From: Chlamydiales bacterium
GTDB lineage: Bacteria > Chlamydiota > Chlamydiia > Chlamydiales > JAJFMA01
Assembly: GCA_030679955.1 (NCBI GenBank)
Contig: JAUXSF010000001.1
Span: forward strand, 1-64,000
Direction: 5' to 3'
Length of the DNA stretch: 64,000 bases
Of the stretch, positions 1 through 7,625 are shown piece after piece. Within the stretch, counting starts at the first letter, position 1; every line of letters begins with the position of its first letter. The notes below the pieces were generated by a model that was given only the letters and a program-made list of their open reading frames with translations, was not told where the DNA came from and did no database searches. Made by a program: the position numbers and the translations under genes.

Positions 1-175
1 GCGGGAAAAAGGGCGAACTGATCATAAAAAAATACGCCACTATTCCCATGCCAAAAAAAGACCCCTCATCTCCCCCACGAGAACGGAAACATCGTCATGA
101 GAATTAAGAGGTTTCCTGTCAGCCTCGAAAGGACGGCATAAAATCGACTAATGCTCATGGACAAAGGTGAATCCC

Positions 176-207
176 GTCCATAGGGTCCATATCGTCATAA
201 GGTCCAT
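176..207. repeat. short gtccata/aaggtcc repeats
   Basis: Three copies of a gtccat word separated by short spacers, downstream of the secreted-paralogue cluster. The same words occur more densely at 36697-36746. The rest of bases 1-224 shows no gene or strong hairpin. Function unknown; it may be a simple intergenic repeat. Confidence 0.3.
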
Positions 208-224
208 TCTTTTACAGAAGCCGC

Positions 225-1547
225 CTACAAGCTTTTTGGTAGGGAATATTCGATTTCCCAACGCTCTTCAGGGGTAGAGTTCTGAAGTTTATCAATTTGT
301 TCGTAGCGCCAGTCGGCAACGGCGTGTTGCCAGTCCATGATGTCATAGGGGTTATCAAATGGCCGAGTCCAGGAACTGGCTTTAATTTTGAAGCCGAGAT
401 GGTCCATAACATTCTTTACGAAGACTGCACAGTTCTCACCGCCAAGCCATCCGAGAACTTCATACTTTCCTGGGTCGTTTTGATAGTTTTCAATGAAGTT
501 AAGAAGATCTTTGAATTGCTCTTCGGTGATTTTAATGGGTGTGGAGATCATTTGCAGGGGATCGCCAACTATTTCCATAAGGTCTGGGCTGGTAACTTTT
601 CCTGATTCTGGAACGATATGTTTAATAGCGCTCCACAGGTCTGTCATGGGTGTCACACCCCAAAAACCGATGCTGTAGACGTTGCCTTCGGGGTCAATCA
701 TGCGAACCCAGTTATGAGGGGGGAGTCTGCGTATGGAAACCACCTCAAGTATGTATTGGTGATGATATGTGTTAGGAGGAACTTGTTTAAAGACGAGTAG
801 CTGCTCTTCTGGCTTGCCTGGGACTAAACCACGATAGGTGTAGTAGTAATTCTGTAAGCGTCCCTTGTGATCTAGATGCGCGATGTCTTTGATGCTGGTC
901 CAGGGCGTCAATGTTTCTTCTACGAGTAATTGTGGGATGCCATTGCTATCTACGACCACTTTATGTTTGTGGTAAGGGATGTGTTTGAAAAGAAAATTGT
1001 TTTGTACGAACTCTTCAAAATCTGGATGTTCGACAAAGACTTTAGGGCCAATTCCTAGTCTTGCTGCTAGTAGTTCTTGTTGCAGTTCTTCAGCCCATTG
1101 TTCACCTTTGGCGTCGGTTACTAGCCTTTTGAAGAATCGATCGACAGTAGAGGTGATGTGCTGGTTATGAGGGTTTTCTCTAACGATCTGGTTAATCCAA
1201 TTGCCCAAGCGTGTTTGTTCTTCTGCGTAATCAGGCACTTTTTGCTTATACACTTTGAAATCAGACGGGGAATAGGTGTAGACGTTGTGTATGGTTAACT
1301 GTAGGTTTCTCCCTTGGCCTGTGACGCGCATGATGTGGTCGTCATTGGAGATGTTTTCGATCAATTGCGTCTGCGCTTTAACATCGCTAGTGATTATCTT
1401 GGATTGAGCGGGATCCCAGAATTCTGAATCGACTAAGCTTTTCCCTCCGCTATACCATCCGGTCCAATCGACAGCCGGTAGTGGTTGTACACCGCCGAGC
1501 AGAAACACTAGACATAGCAAGATGTGAGAGAATTGCTTTGAAAGCAT
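225..1547 (-). CDS. secreted protein, putative permuted papain-fold enzyme (paralogue 1, catalytic pair intact)
   Basis: 440 residues with an N-terminal signal peptide (hydrophobic residues about 8-25). First of four tandem paralogues. A conserved block H-x-W-V-R followed by D-x-x-G and G-F-W-G lies at residues 278-297, and a second block, E-N-C-A-V-F-V, at 371-377. A His followed about 95 residues later by Asn-Cys at the start of a helix is the order found in circularly permuted NlpC/P60-LRAT-type cysteine enzymes (LRAT has N-C-E-H-F-V). H278 and C373 are therefore proposed as catalytic. This is inference from motif order; no specific family was recognised. The ATG follows AGGAG at 7 bases. 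Only this copy keeps both residues. Likely acts outside the cytoplasm. Confidence 0.8.
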   Translation of the reverse strand: MLSKQFSHILLCLVFLLGGVQPLPAVDWTGWYSGGKSLVDSEFWDPAQSKIITSDVKAQTQLIENISNDDHIMRVTGQGRNLQLTIHNVYTYSPSDFKVYKQKVPDYAEEQTRLGNWINQIVRENPHNQHITSTVDRFFKRLVTDAKGEQWAEELQQELLAARLGIGPKVFVEHPDFEEFVQNNFLFKHIPYHKHKVVVDSNGIPQLLVEETLTPWTSIKDIAHLDHKGRLQNYYYTYRGLVPGKPEEQLLVFKQVPPNTYHHQYILEVVSIRRLPPHNWVRMIDPEGNVYSIGFWGVTPMTDLWSAIKHIVPESGKVTSPDLMEIVGDPLQMISTPIKITEEQFKDLLNFIENYQNDPGKYEVLGWLGGENCAVFVKNVMDHLGFKIKASSWTRPFDNPYDIMDWQHAVADWRYEQIDKLQNSTPEERWEIEYSLPKSL

Positions 1548-1632
1548 AGGGAGCTCCTAGTATGTAAAACCTAACTATAACATGACGAGGTAAAATCTAG
1601 TAAACTTGTGTTTTACCCCTAGTCTCATAAAA

Positions 1633-1664
1633 AACGCTCGAAGAGGGAACCCTCTCCGAGCGTT
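1633..1664 (-). terminator. Rho-independent terminator of paralogue 2
   Basis: A 15-bp stem with one mismatch and a two-base loop, followed on the minus strand by TTTTTT. It lies 22 bases past the stop codon of the gene at 1686-3140. Confidence 0.8.
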
Positions 1665-1685
1665 GTGTGTGTGGAACTCGCTTAA

Positions 1686-3140
1686 TTACTTGGCGAATTT
1701 CAATGGGGGTGCGAACTTCACAGCGTCGATAGCTGCTTGGCTTGCGCCGCCTAGGCTTAGATCGCTAACCATTGTGGTGCGTCGATCTTTTTCAGCAGTT
1801 TGCCAGTTCCAGATCTGGTAGGCGCCAGGATAGAAGCCCATGTAAGATCTGAGGGCGAACAATTGCTGGTCTTGTGCTAGCGGTCTGGTAGCGCTGCCAA
1901 TTTTCTCTGTCAGTGTGGACAGCTGGTCTAGAACGTCTAGAACAAAGGAGGCTGAGTTGTTACGGAAGTTGGTACCCCAGGTCGGGCCTTCTTTCGTTGT
2001 CAGTTCAGCAAGGTAAGGCAGCAGGTTGTTATATTGTTTATCGCTGATAGCGAAGGTTGAAGTCAGTACGTTTTCGTAGCCTTCAAGCATATCTTCACGT
2101 GCGTCGTCTTCGAAGACGTCTGGGCTATAAACCTGACCAGCGTTCTCGATGAATGGTACGGAGCCTCTAAGCGCTTGAGTGATCGAGCTACGATTTGGAT
2201 CTTTACCCCAGAAGCCGAAGCTAAAGGTTGTTCCATCGGTATCCATCAGACGAACCCAGGAGTGGTAGGATTGACCGAAGGTGTTGTAGCGTGTAACGAT
2301 CTGTATCGCATAACCGCCGCCGTGGTTTTTAGGATTACCCGAGGTATAAAGGGGCTGGATACCGTGTAGTGTGATCAAACCTTTGGCGTTATACACGTGG
2401 CTAACCATTTTACCATCATCAATAGCGTTCAACTCTTGTTGGATTTCGTTCCAACCGGTCATCTTGCCATTGGCCATTAGATAGGGTTCCAGCGTCTCTT
2501 TGTTGTAACCAATCGTGTGGCCTTGGGCCATGATTGCATTCATTAGATCATTGGAGATAACAAACTTAGTAAATTCAGGATTCGCATCCAATACATCATG
2601 TGAGATGTCTAACTTGCTACGAATGAGTTGGAACTGAGCTGACTTGACCAAATTCATCACTTGTTCTGTCCAAACTTCGTCACCAGACTGTGCAGTAACA
2701 GTTTCAACATAGTCGAGAACTAAAGCGTACATTTTGCGTGGGTTTTTAAGAGCTAGCGTCATTAGGTATCCAATGGTATCTAGCTGCTCTTGTGCGTACT
2801 CATTTCGTTTTGCTTTGTAGGCTTCAAAATCGTTCTCGTAGGAATATCTGTCATGGACATAAAAGTCGTACAGGCTGCCGTTGCTGTTGAGAACAGCTTT
2901 CATGATGTTCTTCTTACCGGGTGCAAAACGATCGCCCTTCCAGTTCTCAACGAAGGCATTTACGGCGCCTTGGTCAGTGGATGCTGTTTGAGTCTCAACG
3001 TAGTTCCACATATGTAGCAATTCTTCGCCGTTGTTGTAGCCCATTGCTTGCCACATGAATCTTAAGTTGATTGCTTCTGCGGTTGGGATTGTAGTGGCCA
3101 TCATCGCTGTAGCTACTAGCATGTATCCTAAGTTACGCAT
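1686..3140 (-). CDS. secreted paralogue 2, catalytic Cys replaced by Ser
   Basis: 484 residues with a signal peptide (cleavage near A23). Clearly related to the genes on either side: shared blocks include a start-proximal L-x-x-M/L-W, a Y-S/T-Y motif near residue 100, Y-H-S-W-V-R-L (292-298), F-G-F-W-G (308-312) and a closing V-K-F-A-x-P-L. The His equivalent to H278 of paralogue 1 is H293. The position of its Cys is Ser (N395-S396, then A-S-F-V). If the family is a cysteine enzyme, this copy is probably inactive or an altered binder. GGGGG lies just before the ATG, and a consensus promoter is upstream. Function unknown. Confidence 0.8.
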   Translation of the reverse strand: MRNLGYMLVATAMMATTIPTAEAINLRFMWQAMGYNNGEELLHMWNYVETQTASTDQGAVNAFVENWKGDRFAPGKKNIMKAVLNSNGSLYDFYVHDRYSYENDFEAYKAKRNEYAQEQLDTIGYLMTLALKNPRKMYALVLDYVETVTAQSGDEVWTEQVMNLVKSAQFQLIRSKLDISHDVLDANPEFTKFVISNDLMNAIMAQGHTIGYNKETLEPYLMANGKMTGWNEIQQELNAIDDGKMVSHVYNAKGLITLHGIQPLYTSGNPKNHGGGYAIQIVTRYNTFGQSYHSWVRLMDTDGTTFSFGFWGKDPNRSSITQALRGSVPFIENAGQVYSPDVFEDDAREDMLEGYENVLTSTFAISDKQYNNLLPYLAELTTKEGPTWGTNFRNNSASFVLDVLDQLSTLTEKIGSATRPLAQDQQLFALRSYMGFYPGAYQIWNWQTAEKDRRTTMVSDLSLGGASQAAIDAVKFAPPLKFAK

Positions 3141-3177
3141 TTATTTACCCCCATGGATAGTTTATTTAATGTATACT

Positions 3178-3206
3178 ATTATAATACATTAGGTTAAAAA
3201 AATCAA
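3178..3206 (-). promoter_or_regulatory. sigma70-type promoter of paralogue 2
   Basis: On the minus strand TTGATT, a 17-base spacer, then TATAAT, ending 38 bases before the ATG. Both spacing and hexamers fit a housekeeping promoter. Confidence 0.7.
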
Positions 3207-3217
3207 TAAAATTAAGA

Positions 3218-4465
3218 TTAATTAAGAATTAATGAAGAATTGTCTTTTTTTATTGTATTTAGTTCTTGTAAAGGCCCTGGTGGCTTAACGAGAGCAAGGG
3301 AGTTCTGGATGTGAGATGTCAGGTGAGTTTTCTGCCACTGCCATACGGCGTAAATATCTAATGTTACGTTTGAGTTGCCCAAGCGTAGTGGGATAGTGCT
3401 TCTATTAGATTTAATATTGGTGGCTGTTTTAGTTAGGTAGGGTAGCAGGTCTTTATATTGCTGCTTGGTGATCGCAAAAGTGGTGACCAATGATTCATTT
3501 TTATATTTGTTGAGGGTGTCGTAGGCGAGGTTATCTCGAAGAATATCTCGCTCTGTGCCTGTGTCCCAAAATCCGAAGCTTGTTGCAGATCCGTTAGCAT
3601 CGACCAGGCGAATCGAAGACTCCGTGCCTCGCCAGCCTCTACGTGAGTGTGCTTGTAGGGTGTATTGACCCTTATAGGCCTCTTCGGACCCAAAAAAGTG
3701 AGCGATACCTGGTAGCGAGATGAGACCTTCCTCGGTGTAGAGGTAGCTGGTGATCTGTTCTGCTGGGAGGTTTAGAATATCTTGATGGATTTTTTCCCAA
3801 GGAGTCCATTTGCGGTTGTACAGCATAAAGGGCATTAGGGTTTCATGATCGTAGGCTATGGAGTGATGTTGAGCGAGAATGGCCTCGACAAGATTATTGG
3901 ATACTAGAAAGGCTGCAAACTCGGGATATGTTTCCAGCGCGACCAGGGGAATATCAAGTTTATTGCGAATGATAGCAAATTGTGCTTCCTGGAAAAGGTG
4001 CACGAGTTCTTCGGCCCATGGTTCTGCTGGGTTTAGAGTGGTTAGTGTTTGAATGAAATCGTGCGTGGTGGCGTACATTTTGGCGGGGTATTTGAGGGCG
4101 AGGGCGATCATAAATCTACCGACAGCGTATTGCTCGTAGCCGTATTTGGGTTGCTTAGTTTTATATATTTCGTAGTCGTCAGAGTAGGTATAGGAATCGT
4201 TTAAATAGAGTTCGTAGAGGAGTGAGTCTTCGTTCAACTCCACGGTCATAATAGATTTATAGCGTGTCCAGTTGTTTACAAACGCATTTGCGATTTCATC
4301 GTCTTTGGTCGCCGTCGTTGTTTCAAAGTAGTTCCAGAAATGTAGAAATTCTTGGCCTTTCTCGTAGCCAAGGAGCTTCCACAAGGGAGTTAAACTGAAT
4401 GCTTCTGCTTGACCGGGGCAAGCTAGGGTGGCTAGAAGAAAAATCGAACCAATGAACAACCGCAC
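3218..4465 (-). CDS. secreted paralogue 3, truncated and lacking both catalytic residues
   Basis: 415 residues, 67-69 fewer than paralogues 2 and 4, with a signal peptide ending near A22. It aligns with its neighbours through the N-terminal two thirds. In the His block the sequence is E-S-S-I-R-L (282-287), so His is replaced by Glu. The Asn-Cys block and the usual V-K-F-A-x-P-L ending are absent; an unrelated Ser/Asn-rich tail closes the protein. GGGG lies 9 bases before the ATG. Only 24 bases separate the start codon from the terminator of the upstream gene, so it may depend on readthrough. Likely a decaying or non-enzymatic family member. Confidence 0.75.
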   Translation of the reverse strand: MRLFIGSIFLLATLACPGQAEAFSLTPLWKLLGYEKGQEFLHFWNYFETTTATKDDEIANAFVNNWTRYKSIMTVELNEDSLLYELYLNDSYTYSDDYEIYKTKQPKYGYEQYAVGRFMIALALKYPAKMYATTHDFIQTLTTLNPAEPWAEELVHLFQEAQFAIIRNKLDIPLVALETYPEFAAFLVSNNLVEAILAQHHSIAYDHETLMPFMLYNRKWTPWEKIHQDILNLPAEQITSYLYTEEGLISLPGIAHFFGSEEAYKGQYTLQAHSRRGWRGTESSIRLVDANGSATSFGFWDTGTERDILRDNLAYDTLNKYKNESLVTTFAITKQQYKDLLPYLTKTATNIKSNRSTIPLRLGNSNVTLDIYAVWQWQKTHLTSHIQNSLALVKPPGPLQELNTIKKDNSSLILN

Positions 4466-4489
4466 GTGTATAACCCCATTTATTAAAAA

Positions 4490-4519
4490 GATAGGGATGC
4501 AGGATCCTGCATCCCTATC
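4490..4519 (-). terminator. perfect-palindrome terminator of paralogue 4
   Basis: A 30-base perfect palindrome (15-bp arms) followed on the minus strand by CTTTTTAATA. It starts three bases past the stop of paralogue 4 and ends 25 bases before the start codon of paralogue 3. Confidence 0.85.
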
Positions 4520-4522
4520 AAA

Positions 4523-5971
4523 TTATTGCGCGAACTCCAATGGAGCAGCGAACTTAACAGCGTCGATGTTTTTTTGAGTTGCGCCATGATCAATCAAGTT
4601 TTTCACGATCGTGTCGCGACGCTTCTTCTCTGCTTCTTGCCACTTCCAGAGAGTTTTTGCACCGGCGAAGTAGCCGTAGTAGGCTAGTTGGCTCGAGACA
4701 TCCATCTTATGTTGGTTATTTGCCAGGGGTTTACCTTCATCATCTTTCGCTACGGAAAGTTTGCGAAGGAGCTCTATAACAAACGATCCCGAATCATGGC
4801 CCACAATACCATTGGTCTCGTACCAAATTTCATCGCTTTTCGTTAGCTCTGAAAGGTGGTCAAGCAGCATGGCGTACTGGTTGGTGCTGATCGCTATCGT
4901 CGTCGTAACAATGTTTTTACACTTATTTGCAGCGTCTATTGAAGCCTCTATTTCAAAGGGGTCAGCGTTATGAACCTTCCCTGTGTGAGGAACGAGGTAC
5001 TTTGCGGTGTTTAGCAAGGTGCCTTGATGGGGGTGGGAGCCCCATAAACCGAAGCTGAAAGTAATGCCATCTTCATTGATCAACCGCACCCAAGAGTGGT
5101 ATGAGATGGGCAAAAGCTTTGCTTCTGCTTCGCTGTCCAAAAATCTTCTATAATTATAATCAACGTAGTCAAAGCGGGTGACTATCTGTATAGCGGGCCC
5201 TTTTCCATGGTCTTTGGAGCGCGCTGACAACGGCTTAATATCATTTGCTAAAGCGACCACACCGTTCTTTGAGTATATGTAGGTGTTTTGGGGGAAGTTT
5301 AGGTAGTCCGTTTCCAATGCTGACCAAGGAACCAGCTGACCTTCCGCCTTAAGGTAGGGCATTAATGTGTCTTCATCATAAGCAATAGTTTGACCGTGTT
5401 CGATCAAAGAGTCTACAAGGCCATTTCTAACTAGGAAGGATACGAAGTGGGGATATGTCTCTAAGAGTGTATCAGGGATATCGAATTTGCTCCGAATAAC
5501 CTCGAATTGTACCTGATCGAACATGTAGGAGAGTTCGGTGCTCCAATCTTCCCCTTGTGCTACTTCTTCCAGTTTATTTATGTATTTTTGAACTGCATTG
5601 TAGAAGCTCATAGGATATTTGCCCGCGACGGACATTAAAAATTCAGCGGTGTCAAGCTGTTCGCGTGCATATTCACTTTGCTTTTGTTTGTAGATAGCGA
5701 AGTCTTCTTCGGAGTAGGTCATACCGTCGTGAATATGAAAGGAAGCAAGCTTGCCCTGCTCATCTCGCTCAACCTTCATAATGTAAGGTTGTTCGTTAGT
5801 GAGGTTAAGCAGAAAAGCCCTCGCTGCTCTTGCTTCAGAGTCGTAAGAGTGGTTCTCTGCCCAGTTCCAAAAATTGCTAGCGTTCCAAACCATTTTAAGG
5901 TCGATCGCCTGGAGAGGTATTACCGTCACCGTAAGGAACAGAGATAATAAAGTTGAAATCAATCTACTCAT
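4523..5971 (-). CDS. secreted paralogue 4, catalytic Cys replaced by Ser
   Basis: 482 residues with a signal peptide ending near A22. Same architecture as paralogue 2: Y-H-S-W-V-R-L with H292, F-G-L-W-G near 307-311, then H-D-S-G-S-F-V (392-398), where S394 stands in the Cys position and D393 in the Asn position. It ends with V-K-F-A-A-P-L. An insertion of about 16 residues lies before the His block compared with paralogue 2. AAGGA lies 6 bases before the ATG; a consensus promoter is upstream and a strong terminator downstream, so it is probably one transcript. The function is unknown; the lost nucleophile argues against cysteine hydrolase activity. Confidence 0.8.
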   Translation of the reverse strand: MSRLISTLLSLFLTVTVIPLQAIDLKMVWNASNFWNWAENHSYDSEARAARAFLLNLTNEQPYIMKVERDEQGKLASFHIHDGMTYSEEDFAIYKQKQSEYAREQLDTAEFLMSVAGKYPMSFYNAVQKYINKLEEVAQGEDWSTELSYMFDQVQFEVIRSKFDIPDTLLETYPHFVSFLVRNGLVDSLIEHGQTIAYDEDTLMPYLKAEGQLVPWSALETDYLNFPQNTYIYSKNGVVALANDIKPLSARSKDHGKGPAIQIVTRFDYVDYNYRRFLDSEAEAKLLPISYHSWVRLINEDGITFSFGLWGSHPHQGTLLNTAKYLVPHTGKVHNADPFEIEASIDAANKCKNIVTTTIAISTNQYAMLLDHLSELTKSDEIWYETNGIVGHDSGSFVIELLRKLSVAKDDEGKPLANNQHKMDVSSQLAYYGYFAGAKTLWKWQEAEKKRRDTIVKNLIDHGATQKNIDAVKFAAPLEFAQ

Positions 5972-6008
5972 GTTGATCCTTTTTAATATGCAGATTTAAT
6001 TATTTACA

Positions 6009-6037
6009 ATTTTACAATGTATATTATTAATAGTCAA
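6009..6037 (-). promoter_or_regulatory. sigma70-type promoter of paralogue 4
   Basis: On the minus strand TTGACT, a 17-base spacer, then TAAAAT. The first base of the -35 hexamer (6037) is also the first base of the 18-bp direct repeat flanking the insertion sequence, so the element landed directly upstream of an intact promoter core. Confidence 0.7.
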
Positions 6038-6054
6038 TTAAAAACAGGCTAGTT
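6037..6054. repeat. left copy of 18-bp direct repeat (target duplication)
   Basis: attaaaaacaggctagtt, repeated exactly at 7469-7486 on the other side of the insertion sequence. Interpreted as the duplicated target. The length agrees with what is known of IS1202-like members of the ISNCY assemblage, which make unusually long duplications. Confidence 0.75.
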
Positions 6055-7468
6055 GTAACTGCAAAATAGAAATGTCCGGTTTCCTCCAAGATAGAAATGT
6101 CCGGTTCTGATAAAGGAACCTTTTTTAACAAGGAGGTTCGAATATGGAGGAAAGGGTCGCTATGTCACATAGGGATCTGGATCGGTTACACATTTTACAG
6201 AAGGTTCAAGCCAAGGAAATTACCCAGATAGATGCGTCGCGAATGCTTGACATTAGCGAACGCCAAGTCAGAAGGCTGATCGGCAGGTTAAATGACGAAG
6301 GTTCTAGAGGGATAGTTTCAAAACTTTTAGGGAAACCGGGCAATCGCTGTTTGGATCCAGATCTAAAACAGCGAGTGCTCGCATTGTTGAGGGAAAAATA
6401 CGAAGGGTTTGGCCCTACTCTGGCTTCAGAAAAGCTACTTGAACTGGATGGGATTAAAGTTTCTATAGAAACGATCCGGCAATGGATGATCCACTATAGT
6501 CTTTGGACTCCAAAAAAGCAGAAGAGAAATGTCCACTTGCCTCGGCTTCGACGACCCTGTTTTGGGGAACTTATCCAAGCTGATGGGTCAATCCATCATT
6601 GGTTTGGAGAAGAGATGCCCAAGGCAAATGCTACAGTTCTAATTGACGATGCAACAAGTGCCATTACGGGACTGTACTTTACTAAGACAGAGTCTTTGAA
6701 TGGTTACTTTGAAGCTCTCAAGCAGCACCTAAGCAACTACGGGCGACCGGTAGCACTGTACACAGACCATTGGAGCTCTTTTGGTACCAGAAAAACGACA
6801 AATGTTACTCAAATGCGCAGAGCATTAAAACTGTTGAATACAGAGCTAATTTTAGCGCCTACGCCTCAAGCTAAAGGGCGAGTGGAGAGAGCTAATCAGA
6901 CATTGCAAGACCGGCTCGTCAAAGAAATGCGGTTAAGAGGCATTAAGACAATAGAGCAGGCAAATGAGTATTCAAGAGAGTTTATGGAGAAATATAATGA
7001 GAAATTTTCCAAAAAACCGATGAGCGATTGTAACGCCCACCGGCCCTTGGAGGGATACGATCTCGAGCGAGTATTGAGCCGGCACGAGGAGCGTAGCCTG
7101 AATTCTTCTGCCATGTTCCAATTTAATAGTGTTCTTTATCAGGTGCAAGAAGTTTCTGAATATCGTCGCATGAATAAAAGAAAGGTGGAAATAAGAGTAA
7201 CACCAAGCGGAAAGATGAGAGTGTTTTTAGGCGATCGTGAGCTGAAAGTAGTACCGTATAACCAAGTAATCGAAAAGCCAATGGAGTTATCTCGTAAGGA
7301 GGTGTTAGCGTGGAAGACAAAAGGGCACAAAGTTCCAATAACACATCCTTGGAAAGCCGATTTAAGACGTAAGATGTTCATAAACAGATAAATGATGATA
7401 AAATAAGATTAAGAGGAAACCGGACATTTCTAAATTGTTAAAACCGGACATTTCTATCTTGGATTAAC
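6055..7468 (+). mobile_element. ISNCY-type (IS1202-like) insertion sequence, apparently intact
   Basis: A 1414-bp element with one transposase gene between 18-bp direct repeats. The 28-bp tips (6055-6082 and 7441-7468) are inverted repeats with four mismatches. Each end carries two copies of an atagaaatgtccggtt core. Longer matches are crossed: 6067-6086 (left outer) pairs perfectly over 20 bp with 7413-7432 (right inner), while 6085-6106 (left inner) pairs perfectly over 22 bp with 7442-7463 (right outer). Intact gene, ends and duplication suggest a recent insertion. Confidence 0.85.
6144..7391 (+). CDS. ISNCY family transposase (DDE, rve-type)
   Basis: 415 residues. Residues about 10-125 form an N-terminal helix-turn-helix region (ISERQVRRLIGR and a second HTH around T-I-R-Q-W-M). 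The rve catalytic core follows, with the first Asp in L-I-Q-A-D-G-S, the second in Y-T-D-H-W-S-S, and Glu in the A-K-G-R-V-E-R-A-N block followed by T-L-Q-D-R-L-V-K-E. These are the signature blocks of ISNCY transposases. A beta-rich C-terminal domain completes the protein. AAGGAGG lies 7 bases before the ATG. No frameshift or stop, so it is probably functional. It catalyses excision and insertion of its own element. Confidence 0.92.
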   Translation: MEERVAMSHRDLDRLHILQKVQAKEITQIDASRMLDISERQVRRLIGRLNDEGSRGIVSKLLGKPGNRCLDPDLKQRVLALLREKYEGFGPTLASEKLLELDGIKVSIETIRQWMIHYSLWTPKKQKRNVHLPRLRRPCFGELIQADGSIHHWFGEEMPKANATVLIDDATSAITGLYFTKTESLNGYFEALKQHLSNYGRPVALYTDHWSSFGTRKTTNVTQMRRALKLLNTELILAPTPQAKGRVERANQTLQDRLVKEMRLRGIKTIEQANEYSREFMEKYNEKFSKKPMSDCNAHRPLEGYDLERVLSRHEERSLNSSAMFQFNSVLYQVQEVSEYRRMNKRKVEIRVTPSGKMRVFLGDRELKVVPYNQVIEKPMELSRKEVLAWKTKGHKVPITHPWKADLRRKMFINR

Positions 7469-7486
7469 ATTAAAAACAGGCTAGTT
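7469..7486. repeat. right copy of 18-bp direct repeat
   Basis: Exact repeat of 6037-6054, directly following the right tip of the insertion sequence. Confidence 0.75.
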
Positions 7487-7582
7487 ATATGGTTTTATTG
7501 AGACGACTTGTAGAGGATACTAATGCAGAGACGCGTTCATATCTTTACGCTTAAGTTCTTTTGAACAAAATATCATTATGAA

Positions 7583-7610
7583 AAATTCAGCCGCGAATGC
7601 AGCTGAATTT
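7583..7610 (-). terminator. terminator of the MFS transporter gene
   Basis: A 9-bp stem (aaattcagc with gctgaattt) followed on the minus strand by TTTTTCAT, 15 bases past the stop codon of the gene at 7626-8801. Confidence 0.6.
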
Positions 7611-7625
7611 AATAAGGCTTTTTAA

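Noticed and set aside
297-1170. Several plus-strand reading frames inside the first secreted gene
   Set aside because: They are antisense shadows; composition and lack of ribosome sites do not support them, and the minus-strand frame carries a signal peptide and conserved motifs.
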